This document shows positions 1 to 8,877 of a stretch of 53,021 bases of DNA, in pieces. The position numbers were made by a program, and so were the translations under genes. Position 1 is the first letter of the stretch. Each line of letters begins with the position of its first letter. The notes beneath the pieces are model-generated. The model was not told the origin of the DNA. It saw only the letters and a program-made list of their open reading frames with translations, and ran no database searches. The DNA lies in assembly GCA_003550305.1 (NCBI GenBank), contig QKYT01000033.1, positions 302,541 to 355,561 of the forward strand, read 5' to 3'. Source of the DNA: Glomus cerebriforme. Its lineage: Eukaryota > Glomeromycota > Glomeromycetes > Glomerales > Glomeraceae.

Positions 1-961
1 ATTACGTGTAATTTTATTTGCTCTACAACTTTACTTAATCTCAAAAAGTAGGTATTGAATGCCGAGTTTGAGTTTAATATAGAGAAACTGCTAAATATGC
101 AAAATTAGAGTACAAAAGTTAATTGTGAGCCTTAACTATCCGTTATATACTTTTGAAATTTGAGTATTACGTGTAATTTTATTTTCTCTACAACTTTACT
201 TAATCTCATAAAGTAGGTTTTGAATGCTGATTTTGAGTTTAATATAAAGAAACTACAAATTTTACTTAATATATATAAGTCACAAAACAGTTTGCTTAGC
301 AGAATTAAATTTTCTAAAGTCATAATGAGAGTTTGCTTAGCAGAGTTGAAAATAGTTTGCTTATTGATCATAGTAAATTTTGAAATTTTCATCTGACCTA
401 TACATAGATTGTTTGGGGTCCTACAACGAGTATGCATAACATCTATGATCGGGAGTTCAGAGAATTGTAATTTAAAGCGGAAGGAAAAGTGAGCAATATA
501 ACATTCCTATGCTTTTGAAGGAGAAAGATCTGAAAGTGGTATAAAAGTAGTTAATACAGACCAAAACAAAGTCCAATCAATATGAAACATTAACGGAGAC
601 AAAGAAGTAAAATGATTAAGTGACAGAAATTGAAAAAAGGAAAGAAACAAATTATATTGATCAAAAATAGATCTAAAGGAAAATTCTAATCTAACTGGGT
701 AAACAATTCACGTATTTTTCTTTCATTTTATTAATGAGTAAAATGCCATATGTAAATACTGTCGAGTATGGAATGTTAATACATAGTAGTATTTTAGGAA
801 TACTAAAAAATTAAGTTCACTAATGAAACTAAAACAGAAAAAGGAAATACTGTACATATAGATATAAATAGAATAACAGAACTATTTTATGACTATAAAT
901 ACTACATATATTTATAAACAACTAAAGTAATGAAGAAATCTAAAGATATTACGTCAGTAGA
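1..961. other. AT-rich host DNA with imperfect direct repeats
   Basis: No supportable gene. Two imperfect copies of a ~90-bp unit, starting ATTACGTGTAATTTTATTT, lie at about 1-92 and 164-253. Three copies of a GTTTGCTTAGCAG-like motif follow at about 290-365. The rest is AT-rich sequence with no recognisable signal. Confidence 0.5.
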
Positions 962-1831
962 TTAAATTGCAAGGGAAGAATCTAGAGACATCAAAATTTT
1001 AGAAACAAATTTATGAGCATTTAAAGAGGAAGAAATTTTATTACAAATATCTCTAAGACAACAGAGATAACTATATTTGATCTGATCAGATAAGCGAGAA
1101 TTAAGTGTGTACTCTTCAGCTAAATAAAAAACTAAATGACATAAAATAATAGTATAAGAAGAAAAGTCAGAAAAATATGGAGCATTCCAAAATGAAAAAG
1201 TAGCATCAGGATTAAAGATTACAGTGGAATCACTATGCCTCGTGAAGCCAAAATCTTTAGAAAGAGGTTGAGAGAAAGGAATAATATATGAGGACTGATC
1301 AACAGGTTTAATAGGAGTAAACACAGTATTAGTATAATCCAAAATACCCATAGTTGATAGAATGAGATCTGAGAAAAATAAAAGTGCACTATTAACAGGA
1401 ACGACTCTGTAAAAGAAACACATCTTTTTATAAATAGAAGATCTATAAGCATTAAAAGGGAAAGCAAGATCCAGTATTATCAAATGAAAATATTTTTTCA
1501 TATAAGTATTTAGAACTGAAGGATCTAGTAAAGTGGAGTCAGGTAAACAGAGAATAGAAAGTGGAGAATGAATGCCTAAATGAGAGCTGGGCTGAGAAAT
1601 TATAGTATTACTTAAATGAGTAATGATGGAATAACCTTTATTAGTCTCAGCCTTCTTATAATATCTACATTGACGAAGTAGAAACTTTTTATCTCTAGTA
1701 GAAAGAGCTTCCTCAGAATTAAGGAGAGGATTAATATCATGTGTAAAATGAGAATAATAGATTTTTCTTTAAGAAGAGAAATTCCTAGAAAAAGTTGAAA
1801 AAGATTTAGCATAATTCCAGCCTAAGCATTA
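962..1831 (-). pseudogene. Host ORF remnant downstream of the insertion site
   Basis: A minus-strand reading frame is open from about 1690 down to 962; the part with an ATG start is 1501-962 (179 aa). It is rich in Ser, Phe and Tyr with no domain I recognise. Upstream of it the frame from the insertion site stops at 1829-1831, and short shifted frames lie between. It may be a degraded host repeat-derived gene (a LINE-like ORF is possible), interrupted by the large element. Function unknown. Confidence 0.4.
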
Positions 1832-1950
1832 ACTGAAAACAGTTTTAGGAAAACCAAAAGTCATCTGAGAATGAGTAAATTGCAGAAGAGGAAAAGGTGT
1901 ATTAATGAGTTCATAGTCATGCAAATGACAATTAAATCTATTATTAGACA
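1832..1950 (-). pseudogene. Left half of host ORF split by the element
   Basis: Read on the minus strand, this segment continues in frame, after removal of the element and one target copy, the frame that arrives from 34410-34207. It ends at the TAA at 1829-1831. The continuity supports the insertion boundary. The product is not recognised. Confidence 0.5.
1945..1950. repeat. Target site duplication, left copy
   Basis: TAGACA directly abuts the left terminus. The sequence after the right terminus repeats AGACA (34207-34211), preceded by the terminal T at 34206. So the duplication is 5 bp with perfectly matched TIR tips, or 6 bp (typical of Polintons) if the T belongs to the flank. Confidence 0.75.
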
Positions 1951-2010
1951 ACACAATGTGAAAGTGGGGGTTTAAGGACCGAAGGTCCGGCCCCCACTGA
2001 AACATTGTGT
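1951..2010. other. Three-tier foldback at the left element tip
   Basis: ACACAATGT (1951-1959) pairs with ACATTGTGT (2002-2010). AGTGGGGG (1963-1970) pairs with CCCCCACT (1991-1998). GGACC (1976-1980) pairs with GGTCC (1984-1988) around a GAA loop. A symmetric internal loop (GAA on both sides) separates tiers one and two. The mirror copy is at 34147-34206. Possible roles are recognition by integrase or terminal protein, or a replication intermediate; these are inferences. Confidence 0.8.
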
Positions 2011-2230
2011 GTGTGGGCCACAGAACGTTAAAAACAATATCGATTTTTTCTTATTATATTAGAAGAGCTTCTATCTGCTCTAGAATCTTAATTTTGATAT
2101 TATATTTCTTAATTCTGTGTGGCTTCTCCAACCTCAGAAAGCATATCGATTTTTATTAATATATTAGAAAAGCTTCTAACTGCTCTAGAATCTTAATTTC
2201 TATATCACTTTTTCAGTTATATTTATTAAA

Positions 2231-2946
2231 TCTAACGAAAATAAATATATCGGGAATTGATTCTACAAGGATTAGCGCATTAATTAGCATATTTATTAAA
2301 TAAGTCTAACGAAAATAAGTCTAACTGTCCTTAATACCCCATAAATAAGTCTAACGAAAAAATAAGTCTAACGAAAATATGTCTAACGGTCCTTATTATC
2401 TCATAAATAAGTCTAACGGTTTTCTTAAGTCTAACGAAAATATGTCTAACGGTCCTTATTACCTCATAAATAAGTCTAACGGTTTTCTTAAGTCTAACAA
2501 AAATCTATAAATAAGTCTAACGAAAAATCATGTGACTTTTTAAATCTAACGAAGTTTTCTATATACAAGAATGCCTTCTGTACAAGCTAGCTCATTAAAT
2601 AGCATAATTGTTAAATAAGTCTAACGAGATTTTTGTCCCAACTTTTCCTTAATCAAGAATGGGTTCAATGCAGGCTAGCTCCGTAACTAGCATATTTTAT
2701 ATAAAAGTCTAACGAAATATCATCCTGTAAAAATCCAGAAGAAATCCGNGGAATTGTCCCAACTTTTCCTTAGTCAAGAACAGATTCTGCGCAGGATAGC
2801 TTAATAAATTTAACGAAAAAATTAAAGTCTAACTATTCCGCCCTGCCAGGAATTTTATAAGTCTAACGAAAAATTATATATATCAGGAATTGGCTTCGTG
2901 CTGGCTAACTTCTTATCTAATACATTATTCATTTAAGTCTAACGAT
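2231..2946 (+). repeat. Array of ~18 TCTAAC motifs in the left TIR
   Basis: The core (T)AAGTCTAACGAAAA recurs about 18 times in one orientation, densest at 2301-2522 where spacing is about 15-30 bp. Variants end in GGTCC or GGTTTT. Five looser, longer units of ~60-90 bp share an upstream CAAGAAT..CTG..CAGGCTAGCT..TAGCATA block before the motif (near 2250, 2568, 2655, 2772 and 2885). The mirrored array is at 33211-33926. It resembles iterated protein-binding sites. Confidence 0.85.
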
Positions 2947-2965
2947 TCAACCCTACTGGGGAAAT

Positions 2966-3394
2966 TTATTCTGGCCGGCAACTATCACAATATTCTCCCT
3001 CATCCATTTTTATTGGAAGGAGGCATACCCTGCAGAGAGTAATATTAAGAATTGCAAGCCTGTCTCTATNGGCGAACATTAATTGCTCAAAAGTTTCTTT
3101 TTGCATGTTTGATCGAAGACTTTTTTGTATTTCTTGTATCACTAATCGAAGTCTTTCTCCTATTTCTGATCGAAGACCTTCTGATCGAAGTCTTTCATAG
3201 TATTGAGTAACATAATAGCCTCTAACATGATCTGGGCATCGGCCACAAGCAGAAGCTGTAGGCTTTCCACAATCAGAGCATGGTACCCATTTTTTAGCTT
3301 TCCAATGAAATCGGCAACCTTCTGGGCGAATGCAAGGGTTATTACAAGCCTTTCCGGTATTGCAGAGAAATGGGCAAGAATATTCGCCGATCAT
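2966..3394 (-). CDS. TIR-borne small cysteine-rich protein (left copy)
   Basis: 142 aa, encoded wholly within the left TIR and reading toward the tip. Three cysteine clusters look like zinc ribbons: an N-terminal group (C7, C11, C17, C21, C27), a central CSDCGKP...CGRCPDH pair at about 38-55, and a C-terminal CRVC...CDSC pair near 120-139. A helical, charged stretch with short repeats (LRSE) lies between. Probably a DNA- or RNA-binding small protein; family not recognised. One ambiguous base falls in the ORF. It shares a ~210-bp bidirectional upstream region with the polymerase gene. An identical-type copy lies in the right TIR, so the element has two doses. Confidence 0.75.
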   Translation of the reverse strand: MIGEYSCPFLCNTGKACNNPCIRPEGCRFHWKAKKWVPCSDCGKPTASACGRCPDHVRGYYVTQYYERLRSEGLRSEIGERLRLVIQEIQKSLRSNMQKETFEQLMFAXRDRLAILNITLCRVCLLPIKMDEGEYCDSCRPE

Positions 3395-3560
3395 CCTTTT
3401 TTTATTACTAGAATCGAAAAGATTAATTAATAATTAGTTAATGCTTCAGTTTTGCAATAGCTAGAACCGCTTTGGAAAGCTTGTAAATACTTATCTTCAG
3501 TAGGATTTCTATAATCGAAAAGTGATATGTATATAGGAAATAATTAATTAAAGAAAAAAT

Positions 3561-3568
3561 TATATAAG
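3561..3568 (+). promoter_or_regulatory. TATA-like element upstream of polymerase
   Basis: TATATAAG lies about 40 bp before the polymerase ATG at 3609 and within the TIR. The same sequence faces inward in the right TIR, so polymerase and the right-hand zinc-finger gene share one promoter sequence. Functional assignment is inferred from position. Confidence 0.45.
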
Positions 3569-3608
3569 CAAGTAATAGTGCGACGGTTAGAGCTAACTAA
3601 TATACCAA

Positions 3609-6600
3609 ATGTCGGATGCTTACCCAGAATATATAGAAGAATTTAGTATAGAGATATCTGATTTCAATCCAATTGGCCCTACTGCCCATATACCATTACC
3701 TGAAACTTTGCCAAAACGTAATAACGGAATTATAAATATTCAAAATGATGATGACTGGTGTTTCGGCTGGAGTGTCCTAGGAGCTTTGCATCCAGTTAAA
3801 GTTCATCCAGAAAGAAATCCGCATCGGCTATATGGAGGTTTTGTAGAGGAACTTAACATGGACGACATTCCAGTTCCGGTACCTGTCTCAACACCAGTTT
3901 ATGAGAAATTCGAAGAAAATAATCTAGAGATTAGTCTATGTGTCTATGAATGGCATAATCAGAATGAGTGTCTTGAATTTCGCTATGTTTCAGAAAGAAG
4001 AGGGGATGAATATAAGCAAGTAAATCTTCTAGTAATTACGGAAGAAGAAAGAAGCCACTACTGTATTATCAAAGATTTACATAAGCTTGTATACAATCAT
4101 AGTAAGCATAAAGGGCGAAAATACCTCTGCCGTTATTGTCTTCATGTATACTCTTCAGAGATAAGATACAATGAACATTTGCCAAAATGCAAGGGTCTAA
4201 ATAATGCCCCTCAGCAACCGCAAATGCCAGTTAAGAATAGGAGTATCAAAGCCTTTTATAATCATAAATGCATGCAACCAAATCCATATCGAATTTTCTG
4301 GGATCTAGAAATGTTAACCGAAAAGTTAACCCCAGAAGAGAAGACGAAGTTAACCCATACCGAAAGATTACAGATGCACAAGCCGTGTGGCTATTGCTAT
4401 GTAGTTGTTCGTATGGATAGTTCACTTAACTATGAGATTATGAGTCATGATCTATACAGAGGTCCAGATGCACTTGAAAGATTCGTTACAAAAATCGAGG
4501 AGGAGCAGGCAAACATACAGGAGGACTTATCTGCGCCGGCCGAAATAATAATGGCACCAGGAGATCTTAAAGCATACAATGAGGCGACAGAATGCTGGAT
4601 TTGTAAGGGACCTTTTTTAAAACCAGCACCAGAGATAGTACAAAAGCTCGAAGAAGCAAAGCATATTTTATTAGAAATCAAAGAATGGGAAACATGTATG
4701 GAAAAAGAACATCCAAAAAAGAAAGAGGCACAGAAGGAATATAGCAAAGCTCTAAGTGCTCTTAACCGTAAAGTAAAAGATCACGACCATATAAGTGGCA
4801 AGTTCCGAGGTCCAGCACATGATGCCTGCAATAAAAAGTTGCGGATAGGATCTTTTGAGACGAAAGTGCCTCTCATCTGCCATAATTTCCGTGGGTATGA
4901 TTCCCATCCGCTTATGAAAGTTGTGAGCAAGTTCACGGCTGATAAGCTAAATTGCATTCCAGAAAATATTGGAAAGTATAAGGCCATGGATGTTGGTCAA
5001 CTCCGATTTCTTGACAGTTTTCAGCATATGGCAATGGGATTAGATAAGTTAGTAGCATGTCTAGGAGAAAACCCAGAAAAGTTCCCCCTAACTGTCAAGC
5101 ACTTTACTGCAAAAGGTTATTCGATAGAAAAGATTAAACTTCTTTTCCGAAAGGGTGTATTTCCATATGATTGGACAAATGCATGGGAAAAATTCGACAG
5201 AACAAGCCTCCCAGCTAGAAAGGAATTCTATTCAATTCTTAGTCAGCAAAATATAAGCAAAGAGGATTACAAATATGCACAAAAAATATGGCAAACATTC
5301 GAGATGCAGAGCTTTGGAGACTATCATGATCTTTACCTTGAGACAGACGTACTCTTACTAGCTGATGTGTTCATGAACTATACCATCATGTGTCTGCAAG
5401 ATGATGGCTTAGACCCTTCCCACTACGTCTCAGCACCAGGAATGTTCAACGATTCATTATATAAGAGCAGTGGAGTCGAACTCAAGCTCATGACAGATAT
5501 GGACGAATATCTGATGGTTGAAAATGGTATCCGTGGAGGAATGACAATGGCAAGTCACCGATATGCCAAAGCTAATAATCCGAAATGTCCAGATTACGAT
5601 TCTAGTAAGCCTACAACTTGGACATTATATGAGGATATGAATGCTTTATATTCAGGTGCGATGACCCAATACATGCCTACAGAAATATTGGGAAAAGTAA
5701 GCCCAGAAGAGGTTCCGGACATACAAAATATTGCACCAGATGCGGAAATAGGATATACATTGGAAGTTGATCTAGAAGCCCCAGTGCACTTGAATGATTT
5801 CTTTGCGGATTATCCTTTAGCACCAGAAAAGCAGATAGTTTCAGAAGAATGGCTTAGCTTGTATAATGAAAGATTAGTGCAAGATAAAGAAGTTGGGGGC
5901 GGAAAATATACAACAGGAGAAAAGCTCGTCCAAACCCTTTATCCCAAAAAGAACTACGTGGTCCATTATCGTGCACTCCAGCTATACATGAAAATGGGGA
6001 TGAAAGTTACAAAGATTCATGGTGGATTAAAATTCCGGCAGTCTCCATGGATGAAAGAATATATTGAGGAAAATATTCGTAAACGCAAAATAGCTAAGGC
6101 CACTGGGGATGAATTTGGGATCATGTATTATAAGCTAAAGAATAATGCGGTATTTGGCAAACAGATGGAAAATGTCCGTAAACATATGAGAGTCGAACTA
6201 CTTCGAACAGAAGAGGATAAAAAAATCAGGCGCCTAGCAAGTTCACCATTGTATGTAGGCTTTAAAGCATTCGAAGGGGGAATTACAGCAGTCCATATAT
6301 TAAAAAGTACAGTAACTCTAAATAAACCAATCTATGTAGGGCAGGCAATTCTCGACATTAGCAAGGCTATGATGTTCAACTTTTGGTACGGTTACATAAA
6401 GCCTCGCTATGGAGATAAGGCCCATCTACTTTATACAGATACAGACTCACTCATAATGTGGATAGAAACTGAAGACATATATAAAGATCGAGCAGAAAGA
6501 CCAGATATTTTCGATCTTAACTATTCAGGAGACTTATTTCTAATGAAGGATGAGACAAAGGGGGACCCAATAGGCGAATCAGTATGTTTAAAGCCAAAGA

Positions 6601-7007
6601 TGTATTCAGTCCTTCCAGCAGGCCATGATCCTAAAACTCCCGATGACCCAGATTCTGAAGACCCTAAAAAGAAGCATGGTATTCAAAAGGCAAAGGGTGT
6701 TAAGAAATGTGTGGTCAAAAGGGAGCTTCGGCATGATAGATTTCTAGAATGTCTTAGAAATAAGAAACTAACTCGGCATGATATGTATGGCCTTCGTAGT
6801 TATGATCATCAAATATATCTGGAGAAGGTAAATAAGATAGGGTTAAATCCATATGATAACAAGCGCTGGATCTTACTTGATGGGATTCGAACACTCCCCT
6901 ATGGACATTGGCGAATTGGACTTTATAAACGCCTGATAGCATCTGAAATATCTCCTGAGGAAGCAGAAGAAAGGGCTATGAAAGCTAAACTTCGTGTCAA
7001 GGCATAG
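3609..7007 (+). CDS. polB: Protein-primed-type family B DNA polymerase
   Basis: 1132 aa; replicates the element. Exonuclease motifs: Exo I D232-L-E234, Exo II N426...D431, Exo III Y576...D580. Polymerase motifs: motif A around D676 (EDMNALYSG), motif B K844-NNAVFG, motif C YTDTDS at 942-947, and a later KPKMY lysine motif near 997. All catalytic acidic residues are present, so it looks active. An N-terminal CxxC...H...C finger (about 174-195) and an endonuclease-VII-like DHDH...G...H..CN segment (about 391-410) are typical of Maverick polymerases. Motif B has Phe where Tyr is common. The ATG lies 11 bp inside the TIR edge, giving it a promoter within the TIR. The lack of introns and the size fit Polinton polymerases. 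Confidence 0.95.
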   Translation: MSDAYPEYIEEFSIEISDFNPIGPTAHIPLPETLPKRNNGIINIQNDDDWCFGWSVLGALHPVKVHPERNPHRLYGGFVEELNMDDIPVPVPVSTPVYEKFEENNLEISLCVYEWHNQNECLEFRYVSERRGDEYKQVNLLVITEEERSHYCIIKDLHKLVYNHSKHKGRKYLCRYCLHVYSSEIRYNEHLPKCKGLNNAPQQPQMPVKNRSIKAFYNHKCMQPNPYRIFWDLEMLTEKLTPEEKTKLTHTERLQMHKPCGYCYVVVRMDSSLNYEIMSHDLYRGPDALERFVTKIEEEQANIQEDLSAPAEIIMAPGDLKAYNEATECWICKGPFLKPAPEIVQKLEEAKHILLEIKEWETCMEKEHPKKKEAQKEYSKALSALNRKVKDHDHISGKFRGPAHDACNKKLRIGSFETKVPLICHNFRGYDSHPLMKVVSKFTADKLNCIPENIGKYKAMDVGQLRFLDSFQHMAMGLDKLVACLGENPEKFPLTVKHFTAKGYSIEKIKLLFRKGVFPYDWTNAWEKFDRTSLPARKEFYSILSQQNISKEDYKYAQKIWQTFEMQSFGDYHDLYLETDVLLLADVFMNYTIMCLQDDGLDPSHYVSAPGMFNDSLYKSSGVELKLMTDMDEYLMVENGIRGGMTMASHRYAKANNPKCPDYDSSKPTTWTLYEDMNALYSGAMTQYMPTEILGKVSPEEVPDIQNIAPDAEIGYTLEVDLEAPVHLNDFFADYPLAPEKQIVSEEWLSLYNERLVQDKEVGGGKYTTGEKLVQTLYPKKNYVVHYRALQLYMKMGMKVTKIHGGLKFRQSPWMKEYIEENIRKRKIAKATGDEFGIMYYKLKNNAVFGKQMENVRKHMRVELLRTEEDKKIRRLASSPLYVGFKAFEGGITAVHILKSTVTLNKPIYVGQAILDISKAMMFNFWYGYIKPRYGDKAHLLYTDTDSLIMWIETEDIYKDRAERPDIFDLNYSGDLFLMKDETKGDPIGESVCLKPKMYSVLPAGHDPKTPDDPDSEDPKKKHGIQKAKGVKKCVVKRELRHDRFLECLRNKKLTRHDMYGLRSYDHQIYLEKVNKIGLNPYDNKRWILLDGIRTLPYGHWRIGLYKRLIASEISPEEAEERAMKAKLRVKA

Positions 7008-7105
7008 ATGTTTTTATAACTAATATTTTTTCGGATAAAAAAATTCTAAGGAATATATTTTCATTAATTAAAGTTTTTCTATTGCTATAGTAGAAATATA
7101 CAAAA

Positions 7106-7453
7106 ATGGTTGATCATAAGGATATAGAACTTGCACAAGTCAAAGTCATAAAAACAGCATTGCGAAAAGGCAGAAAATATGATAATCTTGCGAAAAATTA
7201 TGGAGACTATCTAAAGAAACTGCGAGCTGAAAAGAATCCGAATGACTATATTAAGGCAGTTGCAACGAAGATGTTTCCAAACGAAGAGGCATACACTCTA
7301 AGGCTAGAAAATTATCGCAGAAGATATGTAGATAATGATCTGTGTGCCAGCCTAGAAGAATTATACAAGCTTTATTATCATATAGCTAAAGAGGAGAATC
7401 GTGAAAGATCAGATGATGAAATAGAACAAATGCTCAGAGCAATGTCAATCTAA
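7106..7453 (+). CDS. Small charged helical protein
   Basis: 115 aa, starting 99 bp after the polymerase stop and on the same strand. Lys/Glu-rich and predicted mostly helical, with many Tyr. No domain recognised and no cysteine cluster. Its place directly after the polymerase suggests a replication-associated role (terminal-protein or accessory functions would be candidates), but nothing in the sequence proves it. Confidence 0.65.
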   Translation: MVDHKDIELAQVKVIKTALRKGRKYDNLAKNYGDYLKKLRAEKNPNDYIKAVATKMFPNEEAYTLRLENYRRRYVDNDLCASLEELYKLYYHIAKEENRERSDDEIEQMLRAMSI

Positions 7454-7641
7454 CTGTCTTCCGGTAAAGCTTTTTATAAGCTAGACTAGTGAATGGTGAA
7501 TATGTACAGGGAAGACAAGTTATAGCATTAACATGAATATTATATATTTTTTTCTGGCGTATAGGCAAGCAGGTAGGGAAGTCACTATGCATACATTAAT
7601 ATTATTTTTTCAATTAAGGATATAGGCTCATATAGCAAAGT

Positions 7642-7872
7642 ATGGGATTTAATAGCAAATTACACAATATGGAAAGTTTAGATGATATTATAGAAGATGC
7701 GAATAAAAATATTAAAAAAGTATTTTTGGCAGGAGTTGCACCTGAATTTCGACAAGAAGCCTATATAATTGGTCTTAAATTAACATTGGATAGATTGGCA
7801 CAGGAGCTAGAGTTTGCGCAAAAAGATGATAGTTCTTCTAAGCCAGCCAGTCCGGAGCAGGTCGAGAGGTGA
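7642..7872 (+). CDS. Small acidic helical protein
   Basis: 76 aa from an ATG in AAAGTATGGG. Two helices with a hydrophobic AGVAPEFRQEA turn and a disordered Ser/Pro tail. The central helix pair is loosely reminiscent of the helical part of Gag-type proteins, but the similarity is too weak to name. Its stop overlaps the start of a 20-bp direct repeat (7869-7888). Confidence 0.5.
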   Translation: MGFNSKLHNMESLDDIIEDANKNIKKVFLAGVAPEFRQEAYIIGLKLTLDRLAQELEFAQKDDSSSKPASPEQVER

Positions 7873-7888
7873 TCACCAGCTCGGAAGA
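7869..7888 (+). repeat. 20-bp direct repeat, copy 1
   Basis: GTGATCACCAGCTCGGAAGA, repeated exactly at 8297-8316. The two copies bracket the F-box/integrase-fragment ORF, which suggests that the ~430-bp segment arrived by recombination or template switching. It begins with the palindrome GTGATCAC. Confidence 0.85.
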
Positions 7889-7923
7889 TTTTTTCCCGAT
7901 TGAAAATATTCGAATCATATAAA

Positions 7924-8385
7924 ATGCATACAGCTAATTTACTTGATCAGCTTGCGCCGGAATTAATACCATTTATCCTAAAGAATTTATCGATACAGGA
8001 TCTCTATAATTGTAATAGCATAAATGAAATATGGAAAAAAGAAGTCAGTCTTGAATTGATTAAAAGATCCAAAAGAGAGCAACTTATATATCGAGATCTC
8101 ATATTCCATAAGCTGTATTATCAGCCTAAAGGTTATTATCAGTCTGCCGAAAAAATGCAGGATGCTTGTAAAAAGATCGGATATAAGTTTACTCTTGCAG
8201 AGATCGAAAATTGGTTAAACAAACAGGCCATATATCAGATACACAAGCCTCCGCTGAAGTTTGTTCGTCCACCTCGATTAAGACCGATTCGGAGAAGTGA
8301 TCACCAGCTCGGAAGAATTTGCTGGGCCACTCCTGTGCGACAAAAAATAAGTGGATCGTCAGTCATGTCTTGTGCGACATATTAA
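7924..8385 (+). CDS. F-box-like N-terminus fused to truncated integrase N-terminal domain
   Basis: 153 aa from the ATG at 7924; an upstream TTG at 7900 is less likely. Residues 5-40 (LAPELIPFILKNLSIQDL...) look F-box-like. Residues about 55-115 match the N-terminal region of this element's integrase (LYYQPKGYYQSAEKMQ versus LYYRPEGYYRTAEKMQ, then NWLNKQA.YQIHKP), but the catalytic core is absent. The C-terminal ~35 residues run into unrelated sequence after the second 20-bp repeat. It is either a decayed second integrase captured behind an F-box exon or a fusion with a new job, such as linking an integrase-binding surface to SCF ubiquitin ligase. Confidence 0.6.
   Translation: MHTANLLDQLAPELIPFILKNLSIQDLYNCNSINEIWKKEVSLELIKRSKREQLIYRDLIFHKLYYQPKGYYQSAEKMQDACKKIGYKFTLAEIENWLNKQAIYQIHKPPLKFVRPPRLRPIRRSDHQLGRICWATPVRQKISGSSVMSCATY
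8297..8316 (+). repeat. 20-bp direct repeat, copy 2
   Basis: Exact second copy of the 7869-7888 sequence. It lies where similarity of the fused ORF to integrase ends, marking the right edge of the captured segment. Confidence 0.85.
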
Positions 8386-8877
8386 TTTTTGCATATATAT
8401 TCGAAAAACATATTAACCCTATTCTTTATTTTTTTCCCGAACAATCATGAGAAAAATGGCCCTTTAGGCGCTTCGCATGAAAGAATACCTAGTCGCAACA
8501 CAGGACCAGCTCTAAAAGTAAATATTAACGTCAAAAGCATATGTTATGAAGGGCTGAGGGACTCGCAATTTTGAGATCGCCAGGCGTAAGACCAACTATG
8601 TCTCTCCGGTAGATCTACATGTGAAAAGGTAAGAGGATTCCGTTTACATGTGCTTTCATAGAGCTCTTGGCATCATACGACAATGCTAATCACTATTCTT
8701 ATCTCCTTAACATTTCCCAGCAAGATATAAAGCATGTAGGAGTATGTAGAAGTTCAGCCAACTTTCCGCAAAAAACTTTCTCGTAAAATAACACAAAATA
8801 AGGTATGTATATGTCCTAAATTATGTATGTATGGGAGCGAGTTTTCTCACTATGGGTCTTATATTTAGGAAAACAAA
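8386..8877. other. Intergenic region
   Basis: No convincing gene. The short open frame here has no features and no good start context. Presumed upstream region of the following Crinkler-N-like gene. Confidence 0.5.

Larger units (their letters stand above)
1951..3597 (+). repeat. Left terminal inverted repeat
   Basis: The reverse complement of 32559-34206. Differences I saw are one substitution near 3292, and one substitution plus a 1-nt T-run length change at 3395-3405. Even the ambiguous bases at 2749 and 3070 align with the same sites on the right. The inner edge is GTTAGAGCTAAC (3586-3597), after which the two copies diverge at once. It contains the tip hairpin, the TCTAAC array, the small cysteine-rich gene and an inward-facing promoter. 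Confidence 0.95.

Noticed and set aside
1219..1467. Overlapping small minus-strand frame inside the left host ORF
   Set aside because: Shadow of the longer frame at 962-1501; hydrophobic because of AT-rich codons only.
3203..3430. Plus-strand frame opposite the TIR Cys-rich gene
   Set aside because: Antisense shadow; it repeats in the right TIR only because the TIRs match.
7900..7923. Upstream TTG start for the F-box-like fusion
   Set aside because: Non-ATG start inside the flank of the 20-bp repeat; the ATG at 7924 gives a natural N-terminus.
8389..8574. 61-codon plus-strand frame
   Set aside because: No domain, non-ATG-type start, composition like intergenic DNA.
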